A stretch of 64,000 nt of DNA from a virus (IMGVR_UViG_3300031576_000030:1-64000), one strand, 5' to 3'; shown: positions 24,251-33,083, counted from the first letter of the stretch. A program made the numbers and translations. The notes: generated by a model not told the origin, from the letters alone.

Positions 24251-25796
24251 TCAGACCCGTCTCGTCCTCGTCGACGGGTTTCTCCAGAGAATGCTGGATG
24301 GCATCCGCTAGGTGGCGCAGCGCATCGGTATTGTGATCCATCATCACGCCGGTGTGGTCGGGATCGGGCGGGCCGTAATAAATGATGCGGCCATGCTCCC
24401 CTTTGCGCTCGGTGGTGCCGGTCAACTCCTCGACCATCTCCATGTCGTTTCCCAGGATAAACTGCCGCCCGGCCAGCGACAGGTTGGCGTTGATCATCCA
24501 CTGCCGGATGTTTTCGGTCAGGTACTGTTTCACCCAGGTCATGGCGGGCATTATCTTCCCGGTCTTGGGGTCGGACTCCAACAGGAGTTTGCCCGACTCG
24601 TCCAACAGCGGCGTGACACCACCCGGTATGGTGCGGTGAAACCGATCCGCCAGATGCGGGTCTTTGTCTTGCAGAGATTGGATGGCCTCGCCCTTGTCGC
24701 AACACACCGCCCCCAATGTGCCGAGCAACGTGCGATGATACAGATGGCGCAATACCCGGATCTGTAACGGCAGCGGCACCTGGCGCATGACGATGCGCGC
24801 GTAGCATTCCCAGCGGTCTATCGGGCCGCGGCGATAGGCGATGAGCAACACGGAGGGGTCGGGGCTGTAGCCGTAGTCCCAGCCGATGCAGAATATATCC
24901 GCCCGAACCGCGGGCAATCCCAGGGCCAGGGCCACCGCCGAATCGTCGTTGCGCAGCGCCGAGGTCAATAATTTGGTAAAGTAAGGCTGACTGCTCACAC
25001 TGATGGCGTCGGGTGGGAAGGACGACAAGAGTTCCTCGCCCCACTCTCCCAACACCTGAGTCTGGTAGCCCTGGGTGTTCTCACCTCCGTAGGCGTCGAT
25101 CAATTCCCTCTTCTTCTCCTCATCGTCGTAAATGGGGTTGACATAAGTATTGTACTTATGACGAGACCAATCCTTGCCCAGTTCTGTCTTATCGATGGCA
25201 TAGAAGGGCGTGTTGCGCACGCCATTGGGCACCCCCGAATACCACCAGGTGGCGTCGGGCAACGCCGTCTGTATGCGTGAATTGTGGCATATCCAGTTGC
25301 CAAAGGCCATCTCGTCGCCCAGGATGTACTCGGCGCGCAGCCCCACCATGTTCTGGTCGGTGCCCGAAGTTCCCTCGATGCGAAAGTACCAGGCCAATCC
25401 ACCCGCGAACAACAGGCGCGGGGCCTCGCCGCGGCGCTTCTCTTTGAGGAAGGCATTGAAGAACGGGTTGCGGCTCAGGCGGGCCAGGATGCGGTCGAAG
25501 ATCGGCGCGAGATGGCTGTCGCGCGGGGCGAACATCAGCGCCTCGGTCAGCCCCTCGCGGTTGAAGTGGATGAGGCCCAGGCGGATGACCTTCGATTCGA
25601 TGCACAGTGTCTTGGCGATCTTGCGGCCCGTGCATACCGAGACCTTGCGCGAGCGATCCAACACCATGTATTTCTGCGCGACCGACATCTCCCGACTCAA
25701 ATCTTCCCGCCAAAAGAGCAATAGGAACAGCAGTTCGTCTTCCAGGCATAGGTAGAGGTATAGATCGTCGGGGTGGAGTTGGGTGCGCTTCCGCAT
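24198..25796 (-). CDS. terL: Terminase large subunit
   Basis: 532 residues from the ATG at 25796 (TGATG overlap with the small subunit). ATPase: VCTGRKIAKT (about 53-62) is a deviant Walker A, EYILGDEMAF (about 150-159) the Walker B with catalytic Glu. Nuclease: IGWDYGYSPDPS (about 315-326), CCDKGEAIQSL and HNTDALRHLADAI (near 495) give the three Asp residues. It drives DNA packaging into the prohead and cuts concatemers. Length is typical. Confidence 0.85.
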   Translation of the reverse strand: MRKRTQLHPDDLYLYLCLEDELLFLLLFWREDLSREMSVAQKYMVLDRSRKVSVCTGRKIAKTLCIESKVIRLGLIHFNREGLTEALMFAPRDSHLAPIFDRILARLSRNPFFNAFLKEKRRGEAPRLLFAGGLAWYFRIEGTSGTDQNMVGLRAEYILGDEMAFGNWICHNSRIQTALPDATWWYSGVPNGVRNTPFYAIDKTELGKDWSRHKYNTYVNPIYDDEEKKRELIDAYGGENTQGYQTQVLGEWGEELLSSFPPDAISVSSQPYFTKLLTSALRNDDSAVALALGLPAVRADIFCIGWDYGYSPDPSVLLIAYRRGPIDRWECYARIVMRQVPLPLQIRVLRHLYHRTLLGTLGAVCCDKGEAIQSLQDKDPHLADRFHRTIPGGVTPLLDESGKLLLESDPKTGKIMPAMTWVKQYLTENIRQWMINANLSLAGRQFILGNDMEMVEELTGTTERKGEHGRIIYYGPPDPDHTGVMMDHNTDALRHLADAIQHSLEKPVDEDETGLISVMGWVGKAVDWVAPW

Positions 25797-26533
25797 CAGA
25801 AGTTGGGCTGGCCGGTGCCCAAGGTGGCAAAGTTGTTGCAACGCGGGCAGGTGAACTCGAATCTCCAGGATACGCCGTTGGCGTCCAGGTGGAATAGGAT
25901 GATGCCCAGGTTGAATATGAATCCGTCCTCTTTGCAGTGGCGGCAGACGATCTGCCGCCCGCGCTGGTTGATGAGTTCGCGGGCCTCAGCCCGGATGCCC
26001 TGCACGATAGATACCACATCGCTCTCGCTGCCCCGCGACTCGCGGTCGATGCCCAGACCCTTTTCCAGCGACTGGAAGGCGGTCAGGGCGTTCTTGCGCA
26101 CGTCGGAGATGGTCTTGATGTCGCCGGCGCTGGGGTTACGGGCGTAGGCCAGGACTTTCAAGCGCTCGTCGAGCAATTCCAGGGTGAGTTGGATGCGGGC
26201 CATCTCGGTCAGCGCCACCATGTCGTTGGGGGTGGGGTCGGCGAAGTTCTTGAGATAGGACTCAACGATAGACTTGACCTGGGCTTCGTGGGCCTCGTGG
26301 CTGACACGATCCACCTGTATATTCGCCAGTGCCCGGCCAATCTTCTCCTGGCGGCCCTTGATGATGTAGCGCCGTAGGTCGTCGTCGTTCCAGCCATCGG
26401 GGTATTGGCTGTCTAAATCCTCGACCACGCCCTTGAGGTTGCGGTACTGGATCATCTCGGCGTTCGTGACCTTTTCGGGCCGGTCGATCCACGGGGGCAA
26501 ATTACTGGGGTCGATATTGCGCACGCGGGGCAT
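25796..26533 (-). CDS. Probable terminase small subunit with zinc ribbon
   Basis: 245 residues, first gene of the late arm. The middle is helical (about 55-180), suited to DNA-recognition and ring formation. The C-terminus holds a four-Cys ribbon, CRHC (about 198) and CPRC (about 230). The position directly upstream of terL with stop-start overlap supports the call. A C-terminal ribbon is not usual for small terminases, so it may instead be an accessory packaging protein. It is expressed from a near-leaderless promoter. Confidence 0.5.
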   Translation of the reverse strand: MPRVRNIDPSNLPPWIDRPEKVTNAEMIQYRNLKGVVEDLDSQYPDGWNDDDLRRYIIKGRQEKIGRALANIQVDRVSHEAHEAQVKSIVESYLKNFADPTPNDMVALTEMARIQLTLELLDERLKVLAYARNPSAGDIKTISDVRKNALTAFQSLEKGLGIDRESRGSESDVVSIVQGIRAEARELINQRGRQIVCRHCKEDGFIFNLGIILFHLDANGVSWRFEFTCPRCNNFATLGTGQPNF

Positions 26534-26541
26534 GGAGGCGC

Positions 26542-26570
26542 ATTATGACTCACTAGACAGATCTTGTCAA
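26542..26570 (-). promoter_or_regulatory. Late-operon promoter
   Basis: On the minus strand TTGACA (26570-26565), 17 bp, CATAAT (26547-26542). The ATG of the small terminase gene lies only 8 bases beyond the -10, so the transcript begins on or next to the start codon. No ribosome site can be present. This is the best promoter for the whole leftward arm. Confidence 0.75.
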
Positions 26571-26582
26571 AAGTGTTATGCT
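26554..26582 (+). promoter_or_regulatory. Plus-strand extended -10 promoter
   Basis: TAGACA (26554-26559), 17 bp, TATGCT (26577-26582), with TG at 26574-26575 forming an extended -10. It overlaps the late promoter on the opposite strand, so the two should compete for polymerase. Confidence 0.45.
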
Positions 26583-26588
26583 GTCCGT

Positions 26589-26665
26589 GTGTGGGGCGTC
26601 TTGCTAGTTGCGTGACGTTCCTCCTCCTCGCGGCCCGACCGAATCGCCTCCGGTCGGGCCGTTTT
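26589..26665 (+). ncRNA. Candidate 77-nt small RNA
   Basis: The span from the predicted start of the promoter 26554-26582 to a strong intrinsic terminator. No open frame longer than a few codons fits. If transcribed, it would begin beside the late promoter and end before the early promoter. Function is unknown; existence is inference from promoter plus terminator. Confidence 0.4.
26631..26665 (+). terminator. Intrinsic terminator
   Basis: Perfect 11-bp stem CGGCCCGACCG (26631-26641) and CGGTCGGGCCG (26651-26661), 9-base loop, followed by TTTT. It acts on plus-strand transcription just ahead of the early promoter. Confidence 0.7.
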
Positions 26666-26670
26666 GCCTC

Positions 26671-26698
26671 TTGACAGAACAAAATTCGGGTGTAGAAT
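26671..26698 (+). promoter_or_regulatory. Early-arm promoter
   Basis: TTGACA (26671-26676), 16 bp, TAGAAT (26693-26698). The expected transcript would start near 26705 and reach the first early gene at 26831. With the late promoter at 26542-26570 it forms a divergent hub. Confidence 0.6.
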
Positions 26699-26830
26699 TT
26701 CATCGGGCTGGAAAAAAACAGGGAGCGGCGTCGCAAACCGCCTATCGGTCAGGGGGCGGGATTTTCGTTGTGACGCCGCGAATCAGCCCCCCTCCCCCTG
26801 ACCCATGGGCGGTTTTGATTCTGAGGCGAA

Positions 26831-26953
26831 ATGTTCGACCGGAATCTCTCCAACCACATCGACCGCACCCTCGTCAAGTTAGAGGCCAGCCACGGCATCC
26901 GCCGCTGGTGGTGGCGCATGGTCAAACGCTGGCTGGAACAACGAATCCCATGA
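26831..26953 (+). CDS. Small basic protein, first early gene
   Basis: 40 residues, too short for routine gene calling. GAGG stands 5 bases before the ATG, and the stop overlaps the primase ATG as ATGA, which argues that it is translated and coupled. The C-terminal half is basic and aromatic (RRWWWRMVKRWL). It could bind nucleic acid or membrane; no family is known to me. Confidence 0.55.
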   Translation: MFDRNLSNHIDRTLVKLEASHGIRRWWWRMVKRWLEQRIP

Positions 26954-27867
26954 GGACCGATCCGCGTGTCCCGCTGGATGTGTTTCGTTCCGCCGGGTTG
27001 GACGCCAGCCGTTTCTTCCGCTCGGACTCCATCAGCGTCCGCGGCCCATGCTGGTGCGGCGGCCATCGACGTCTGGCCGTATGGTTGGCGAAGTGTAACT
27101 ATCAATGCGACGTATGCGGCAGGAAAGGCTTTTTGATAAACCGTAGACCGGACGCCAATACCCTGGCCCAGATGAAAGCCCAGGCGGCGCTGGCCGCCGA
27201 ACGACGCGACCGAGAACGCCTCGCCCGACTGACAGAGTACACTTCGCACGAACTATGGAATGAGTTGCACGACCGCCTGACCGACGACCACCGCATCTGG
27301 TGGGAGAACCAGGGGGTGCCACGAGATTGGCAGGATTATCTGAAGTTAGGCTACGACGCGCACCGCAAGTATCGCGGCCAAGATGGGCAGATCCACGTCT
27401 CACCTGCCTACACCATCCCCTTCTTCCACCGTGATTGGACATTCAAGACCATTCAGTTTCGCCTCAATTCAGTCCAGTATCCCCAGGAGCGCTATCGTTT
27501 CATCCAGGGCCTGGGCACTTGTTTCTACATGAGCACGCCCAACCAGCCGCTGGGCGACGAGGTATTGGTGGTCGAGGGAGCCAAAAAGGCGATGGTCGCC
27601 CACATTCACGGCTGGGGCGGCTGCGTCCTGGCCGTACCCTCCCGCTCAGACTTCGGCGGCATCCAACAGGCCGTCGCCGACTGCGGACGCTGTTATATCC
27701 TGCTCGATCCGGATGCCACGCCACAGGCATACAAGTTGGGCCGATCTATCGGGAAGTCGGCGCGCGTGGTAGAATTACCCGTCAAGGTGGACGATGGCCT
27801 GATGCAATATGGCCTGACACGTGATGGCCTGGCCAGCGCCCTGCGCTACGCCAAGCCAGTCCAGTAA
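26950..27867 (+). CDS. DnaG-like primase with Toprim domain
   Basis: 305 residues from the ATG at 26950. A zinc site CWCGG..CDVCGRKG (about 34-57) precedes a helical linker, and a Toprim domain follows: EVLVVEGAKKAM (about 201-212, catalytic Glu) and CYILLDPDAT (about 242-251, DxD). It would lay RNA primers for replication, working with the helicase at 28633-29571. It is shorter than bacterial DnaG (about 600) and lacks a helicase-binding domain. Longer upstream starts are not supported. Confidence 0.75.
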   Translation: MRTDPRVPLDVFRSAGLDASRFFRSDSISVRGPCWCGGHRRLAVWLAKCNYQCDVCGRKGFLINRRPDANTLAQMKAQAALAAERRDRERLARLTEYTSHELWNELHDRLTDDHRIWWENQGVPRDWQDYLKLGYDAHRKYRGQDGQIHVSPAYTIPFFHRDWTFKTIQFRLNSVQYPQERYRFIQGLGTCFYMSTPNQPLGDEVLVVEGAKKAMVAHIHGWGGCVLAVPSRSDFGGIQQAVADCGRCYILLDPDATPQAYKLGRSIGKSARVVELPVKVDDGLMQYGLTRDGLASALRYAKPVQ

Positions 27868-28234
27868 TCACAACGGGCCGACCGAGACGGAGTGACGGTC
27901 GCGCCCCACATCGCACACGACGCCGAACATCACTCCAACTGTTACTGAGATCACGACGGGTTGCACCCCTAGCGAGACATTTCGTCTCCGGCCCGGACAA
28001 AACCGAGAACAGCGGGCTGCGGATAGACCGCATAGGTGGGTGGAAGGAAACTTCCTTTAGCGACCGGCCTCTACGCCGACTCCGCCGAACCTGCGGATTG
28101 TTCCCTCACACGGAAACGGAGCGGCGCACGCTGTCAGGGCGGCCCTGGGATGACTCCGTCTTTTCCCTGATCGGGAAGCGGATCGTTCCCCAACGCCTTT
28201 TCGTCGTGAAAGAAAAAAGACAAGGAGATGATCA
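27868..28234 (+). ncRNA. 367-base gap with strong RNA-like structure
   Basis: No gene fits here. Right after the primase stop is a hairpin (27875-27906): GGGC/GCCC and GACCG/CGGTC arms. Further stems: GAGAC/GTCTC (27974-27988), TGCGG/CCGCA (28018-28032), and GGAAG with a GAAA tetraloop (28042-28055). Near the end GGGAA (28173-28177) can pair with TTCCC on either side (28163-28167 or 28186-28190), a mutually exclusive pair like an attenuator. The segment 27955-27990 weakly resembles the RNA elements at 33677 and 48670. The RBS AAGGAG for the next gene is at the end. Confidence 0.5.
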
Positions 28235-28636
28235 ATGAGAACCAGATCGAGATTGGAAAATCAATTGAGAACCTGTTTACAACGACATCAGGTCAGCGAT
28301 GAGCAATTGATCGACGACCTGCTCAATATCCTGATGCCGGAACGGGTGCTGACCGACCAGCAGCAGATGATCGGGGCGCTGTGCCAGGTGATGCACTGGG
28401 CCAGCGAACTCAACGGCGGGCGAGTCGCGCCGTTGGCGAGTAAGTTGCTGCAGATGGGCGTGCGGCCCGAAACCATCCTGTCCGAGTACGGGCCGAGTGG
28501 CGGCTACTGGGAGCACGACTGGCGCGGCAGGCAGGGCGAAGTCCCCAACGAGCGCGCCATCTCCGAAACCATCTTGTTTGCCATCAACGGTTGGACAAAC
28601 GATAAACGCGGCGAACGGATGCCGGACGGCGTATGA
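28235..28636 (+). CDS. Uncharacterised helical protein before the helicase
   Basis: 133 residues, helical, with an AAGGAG ribosome site. It overlaps the DnaB-like gene through ATGA. This position between primase and helicase is often held by a helicase loader, which fits only as a suggestion. No P-loop is present. Confidence 0.6.
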   Translation: MRTRSRLENQLRTCLQRHQVSDEQLIDDLLNILMPERVLTDQQQMIGALCQVMHWASELNGGRVAPLASKLLQMGVRPETILSEYGPSGGYWEHDWRGRQGEVPNERAISETILFAINGWTNDKRGERMPDGV

Positions 28637-29571
28637 CCACCTCGCCCGCCGACATCCTGTTCACCCCTGGCGAAGCGGCCTCGGCTACGCGCAGTATCCT
28701 GGAGCAGCGCCGGGCTAACCCCGCCTCGGGTGTCTATCTACCTATCGATTCGCTCTTGCCGCACCTCCTGCCCCTGGCCCAGGACAACTTGGTGACGATC
28801 CTGGGACGGCCCGGCAACGGCAAGACCTCGCTGATGATGTGGTGGGCGCGACAGGAAGCGCTGCGCATCGCCCAGAACGGAAATCACAAGCAGGCGGTGG
28901 TCTACATCACCTACGAGCAGTCGGTCGAAGACCTGACGGCCTTTGCTCTCGCCGCCCAGAGTGGCGTTCCCATCGACGCCATGGCGCGCGGCACCATCCG
29001 CGACGATCAATGGCAGGAACTGATGGGCCAGTTCGTTCAGCAGGTGGCCCTGCCCATCGTCGTCATCGGCCACAGCATCGCCCGCCGCCAACGGCGACCT
29101 CGCCTGACGCTGACGGCGGTGATCCACGCCCTGGAATACCTGGTGGACAAACTTCAATTCGAGGTGCGCCTGGTGTTCCTGGACTACCTGCAGCGTATCC
29201 CCGGCGAGAAGTACGTCGGCGACCGGCGTATGGAGGTGTCCGAATCGCTCGACCGCTGCAAGGACAGCGCCCTGTCCTTCGGCGCGCCGTGGGTGGTGGC
29301 CGTCCAGGCGCGGCGCGATGTGGACAGCCGACCACTGCCAGTGCCTCTGATGGCCGACGGCCAGGAGACTGCGGGTATCGAGCAGGCCTCGGACGTTGTG
29401 CTGTCGGTGGTGCGCCCCTCTCACTACCGCAAAGAGGGCGAATCGTTCGGAAAGGTGATCGTCTCCGGTCACAGCCAGATGCTGATCACCATCCTCAAGC
29501 AGCACTTGGGACCCGATAACCTAGCCGTCTGGATCAACTTCGATATCCCGGTCAACACGGTGCGGCAGTGA
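28633..29571 (+). CDS. DnaB-like replicative helicase
   Basis: 312 residues, RecA-fold. Walker A is LGRPGNGKTSLMM (about 57-69); VVYITYEQSVEDL and LVFLDYLQRIPG (about 191-202, Walker B) follow; VVAVQARRDVDSR is motif H3-like and AGIEQASDVVLSV the next. It unwinds DNA at the fork. The N-terminal domain of DnaB is missing (family 450 residues), as in many phage helicases. Coupled to a methyltransferase gene downstream. Confidence 0.8.
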   Translation: MTTSPADILFTPGEAASATRSILEQRRANPASGVYLPIDSLLPHLLPLAQDNLVTILGRPGNGKTSLMMWWARQEALRIAQNGNHKQAVVYITYEQSVEDLTAFALAAQSGVPIDAMARGTIRDDQWQELMGQFVQQVALPIVVIGHSIARRQRRPRLTLTAVIHALEYLVDKLQFEVRLVFLDYLQRIPGEKYVGDRRMEVSESLDRCKDSALSFGAPWVVAVQARRDVDSRPLPVPLMADGQETAGIEQASDVVLSVVRPSHYRKEGESFGKVIVSGHSQMLITILKQHLGPDNLAVWINFDIPVNTVRQ

Positions 29572-31172
29572 TCAACCTGGCAAGCGTGCTCAACCTGCCG
29601 TATGCCTCGGCCTCGGTGCACTGCTGCATCGTCTCGCCGCCCTACCTGCAGGCGCGCAAATACCACGCCCAGGGCCACCACTACTGGCCGGGGGGGGAAT
29701 ATCTCCCAGTGGCGGGGCGGGACTTCGCCATCGCCATCCCCGAATGGATCGGCGACCTGGGACGTGAGACGACTCAGGAGATGTATATCTTTCACGTGCT
29801 GGAAATGGTCAAAGAGATCATGCGCGTGCTGCGACCGGACGGGACGCTGTGGCTCAACCTGGGCGACGGCCTGGCGCGCGACGAGGCCAAAGGCGTCAAG
29901 TTTGCCGGTTATCCCGACGAGACTCAGGCGCTGGAGGAGAACCGCGGGCTGGACATCCCCCAGGGCTTACAGGGCGGAGATCTGCTGATGACGCCGCACC
30001 GCGTCGCCCAGGCTGTCCAGGCGCTGGGTTTCATCGTGCGCGACGACACGGTGTGGGCCAAACGCAACTGCAAGCCGGAGAGCAACGACGGCTGGGCCTA
30101 CCGCCAGAACACATGCGCCTGCGTCCACGAGACGCAGCGCGCCGCACTGAAAGAGGAGATGGCTCGCCTGGGCGCAGATCGACATACCGCCGGGGCCAAC
30201 GTGCGGCGGCGCATCGCCCGCGCGCCTCAGCCCGATTGCCCGGACTGCCGGGGAACGGGGAAACTTCCGCAGGTAAAGTTTCATCGGGGCAGTTGGCGCT
30301 TCACCCGCTCCCACGAATATCTGTTCCAGGTGGTACACCAGATGGGCTACTACGCCGACCGCGAGGCGGTCAAGGAACCGGCCCAGACCGTATCTATCCA
30401 GCGCGCCAAGCGAGGCGTGTCGGGAAACCACAAGTACACTCTTGGCGCGGCGGGCCAGGCGGTCGAGGGATTGTTCTCGCAGCGCGACGGCGACCCCGCG
30501 AGAATCGTGTCGCATACCCGCAACCCGCGTAGCGTCCAGTGGAGCGACGACCAGTCGGAAATCATCGACTACCTGGCCGAGGAACACCCTCAGGTGTTGG
30601 CGGATTTTATTTCCCGACAGAACGGCAACAGCGTTCTCTTGCTCAAGACGCAGGGGTTTCGCGGCAACCACTTTGCCACGTTCCCGCCCTCGCTCGTCGA
30701 GCGCCTGCTGCTGGCCTCCTGCCCGCAGAAGGTGTGCGACCAGTGCGGAATGCCCTGGGCGCGCGTGTTGGAGTACCACACGCCGGTGGCGGGCGTCGAC
30801 TTCCCCATCGCCCACCATCGAGACGACACCGGCCCGTCCACCGCCGCCGCCCTGCGCAGCCGTACCTCGGCCCTGCGCGCTTCGGGCGGCGAGAAGTACA
30901 TGGCGGCCAAGGCCGAGAATCCGCGCCGCACCGTGGGCTGGCAGAAGACTTGCCACGGCCACGAGTCGCGGGCCGTGCCCGGCATCGTTCTGGATCCGTG
31001 CGCCGGCTCCGGGACGGTCGGCTTCGTGGCGAGGCGAGCGGGACGGCGATTCATCCTGTCGGACATATCGCCGGTGTACATGGACGAGATCGCCCTGGCC
31101 CGCGCAGCGCGCAAGACCAGCCGCAGACTCCTGGCGCAATTGCCGATGTTTCAGGGAAGTGAGGAGGCGTAG
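29568..31172 (+). CDS. N4/N6 DNA methyltransferase
   Basis: 534 residues. Motif IV is CIVSPPYLQ (about 20-28), the catalytic S/DPPY; motif I is VLDPCAGSGTVGFVARRAGRR (about 475-495) near the C-terminus, so the order is permuted (beta class-like). A CPDCRGTG element and CPQKVCDQCGMPW (about 385-397) form zinc-type inserts. It methylates an exocyclic amino group on DNA, probably against host restriction. It is a paralogue of 34520-36226. Confidence 0.8.
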   Translation: MINLASVLNLPYASASVHCCIVSPPYLQARKYHAQGHHYWPGGEYLPVAGRDFAIAIPEWIGDLGRETTQEMYIFHVLEMVKEIMRVLRPDGTLWLNLGDGLARDEAKGVKFAGYPDETQALEENRGLDIPQGLQGGDLLMTPHRVAQAVQALGFIVRDDTVWAKRNCKPESNDGWAYRQNTCACVHETQRAALKEEMARLGADRHTAGANVRRRIARAPQPDCPDCRGTGKLPQVKFHRGSWRFTRSHEYLFQVVHQMGYYADREAVKEPAQTVSIQRAKRGVSGNHKYTLGAAGQAVEGLFSQRDGDPARIVSHTRNPRSVQWSDDQSEIIDYLAEEHPQVLADFISRQNGNSVLLLKTQGFRGNHFATFPPSLVERLLLASCPQKVCDQCGMPWARVLEYHTPVAGVDFPIAHHRDDTGPSTAAALRSRTSALRASGGEKYMAAKAENPRRTVGWQKTCHGHESRAVPGIVLDPCAGSGTVGFVARRAGRRFILSDISPVYMDEIALARAARKTSRRLLAQLPMFQGSEEA

Positions 31173-31361
31173 ATGAGTATCGTGTATCAACTAGAAGTAG
31201 GAATCCAGAGATGGGTGGCCGAGGTCTACGACGGCCCGATTGTCATCCCCGCCGATTCTACCGCGACGCTGGAGTTGCGCCGCCGCGACGGCTCGGTGAT
31301 CGTCCGCATGGAACTTCTCCCGATGGAGATCTACAGCATCGAAGTACGTGGGAACGCCTGA
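31173..31361 (+). CDS. Small uncharacterised protein
   Basis: 62 residues, beta-rich, starting next to the methyltransferase stop with a GAGGCG ribosome site. Its stop overlaps the following ATG (TGATG). No motif recognised. Confidence 0.6.
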   Translation: MSIVYQLEVGIQRWVAEVYDGPIVIPADSTATLELRRRDGSVIVRMELLPMEIYSIEVRGNA

Positions 31362-32866
31362 TGCACCAGGTCGTGTGCGGAGATGTGACCGACTGGGCCG
31401 CGGCCTACGACGGGCCGCCGTTCCACGCACTGCTCATCGATCCGCCGTACCACCTGGAGAGCATCGCTCGACGTTTCGGCAAGCCCTCGGCCAAGCCCGC
31501 GCGCGGCGCGCTGTATGCCCGCGTCGGGCGCGGTTTCATGGGCCAGGCCTGGGACGGCGGAGATTGGGCCTTCCGCCCCTCCACCTGGAAACTTCTGACA
31601 CGCCATCTCTACCCCGGCGGATTCGTCCTGGCCTTCGCCTCGCCGCGCAACGACTGGCTGATGGCGCATGCCATGCACCGCGCTGGATTGGTGCTTCATC
31701 CCAAGGTCTTCCTGTGGGCCTATGCCCAGGGAGTTCCCAAGGCCACCCGCCTGGACAAGCGACTGCAGGCGATGAACGAAGGTCCCCTGGCGCAGTCGGT
31801 CAGGGACAATCACTTCTACGGCCTGCAGGTGCTGAAGCCCCAGGCCGAGACCATCCTGGTGGCGCAGAAGCCATATCGGGGCCGACCGCTGTTGAATATC
31901 CTGCACACGGGCGCAGGCACGTTCAATATCGGCGCGACTCGCCTGGGCGAGCGCGGCAAGAAATGGTCGCAGGCGCGTGGCGGATTCTGGCAGACTGATG
32001 CCGAGGCCCAGGCGGAACTCGAGACCAATCCCCTCGGTCGCTGGCCGGGCAACCTTCTGCTGTGCCACCTGCCCGATTGCCTGAGCCTGGGCTGGGCATC
32101 GGTCGCGGGGCGGACTCTCAACCGATGGACGGACGGGGCCAAGCCCTTTGGCAACGGCGCGGGACATCCTTACGAGAGTCTGGATACGCCCGACGACTGG
32201 ATCGAAGTGTGGCGCTGCGCAGCGGGCTGCCCGGTGGCGGCGCTCGACGAGCAGGCGGGACCCTTGGCCTCGGGCAAGATGTCCGCAGGCACGAAACGGT
32301 CGACGGACGGCGGCTACAACGGCGCGCAACCGGAGGTCGCCAACGAGCGCGACACCTACGGCGATGCGAGCAGCGCCTCCCGTTTCTTCAAGACCTGCGA
32401 CTGGTCTTACGAGACCTTCGAGAGGTTGAACGAATCCCCCGCCGTCCACTACTCGGCCAAGGCCTCGGTCGCCGAGCGCGAACACGGACTATCGCACTTT
32501 CCAGCCCAATGGTTATCCGACGGACGCCCGACGCCTATCGACAACCAGTTCCAGCGCGGCCAGACCCACAAGCGCAACCCGCACCCATCCGTCAAGCCCA
32601 TCGGCCTGACGCGCTGGCTGGCGGCCCTGCTGCTGCCCCCACCGCTGTACGAGCGGCGTCTGCTCGTGCCGTGCTGCGGTGTGGGTAGCGAGATGATCGG
32701 CGGTCTGTTGGCCGGCTGGGATGAGATCGTCGGCATCGATCTCTCCCCGGAGTACGTCAAGGTGGCCCATGCCCGCCTGGACTGGTGGTCGGCCCAACCG
32801 CGCAGCCAATGGGACGCGCCGGCGGCCTCCGATGCCCCAACGCAACTGGAGATGTTCGGTGCGTGA
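31361..32866 (+). CDS. Adenine-specific-type DNA methyltransferase
   Basis: 501 residues from the ATG at 31361. Motif IV is ALLIDPPYHLE (about 24-34), and motif I lies near the C-terminus in LLVPCCGVGSEMIGGLLAGW followed by IVGIDLSPEY. The middle has a target-recognition stretch with KASVAEREHGL and HPSVKPIGLTRWL, typical of phage DNA methylases of the D..PPY class. Substrate specificity is unknown. It is probably protective modification; no restriction partner is nearby. Confidence 0.8.
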   Translation: MHQVVCGDVTDWAAAYDGPPFHALLIDPPYHLESIARRFGKPSAKPARGALYARVGRGFMGQAWDGGDWAFRPSTWKLLTRHLYPGGFVLAFASPRNDWLMAHAMHRAGLVLHPKVFLWAYAQGVPKATRLDKRLQAMNEGPLAQSVRDNHFYGLQVLKPQAETILVAQKPYRGRPLLNILHTGAGTFNIGATRLGERGKKWSQARGGFWQTDAEAQAELETNPLGRWPGNLLLCHLPDCLSLGWASVAGRTLNRWTDGAKPFGNGAGHPYESLDTPDDWIEVWRCAAGCPVAALDEQAGPLASGKMSAGTKRSTDGGYNGAQPEVANERDTYGDASSASRFFKTCDWSYETFERLNESPAVHYSAKASVAEREHGLSHFPAQWLSDGRPTPIDNQFQRGQTHKRNPHPSVKPIGLTRWLAALLLPPPLYERRLLVPCCGVGSEMIGGLLAGWDEIVGIDLSPEYVKVAHARLDWWSAQPRSQWDAPAASDAPTQLEMFGA

Positions 32867-33083
32867 GTGGCTGATTCTGCGGCACGATCCGCACCCGCTG
32901 AGCCTGGAAGGAAAGAAATTCATGCGCTCACAGATCGAGCGTGGCCTACAGCGTGACATCTTTCGTCCTGGCAGCCTGTTCGTCACTTTGAGAAATCCCA
33001 AGCGCTATTTCCTGTTGACCGCCACGGGGCTATTGCAAGTGGAGAAGAACTATGGAAGGCAACCTGCGACCTATACCGCGTAA
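32859..33083 (+). CDS. Small uncharacterised protein
   Basis: 74 residues from the GTG at 32859, inside the end of the methyltransferase gene (8-base overlap). The longer frame upstream is a shadow. It is basic (RSQIERGLQRDIFRPG) with a beta-like C-terminus. No family known to me. Confidence 0.55.
   Translation: MREWLILRHDPHPLSLEGKKFMRSQIERGLQRDIFRPGSLFVTLRNPKRYFLLTATGLLQVEKNYGRQPATYTA

Noticed and set aside
26608-26949. Upstream extension of the primase frame
   Set aside because: Covers a promoter and a small coupled gene; zinc and Toprim parts lie after the ATG at 26950.
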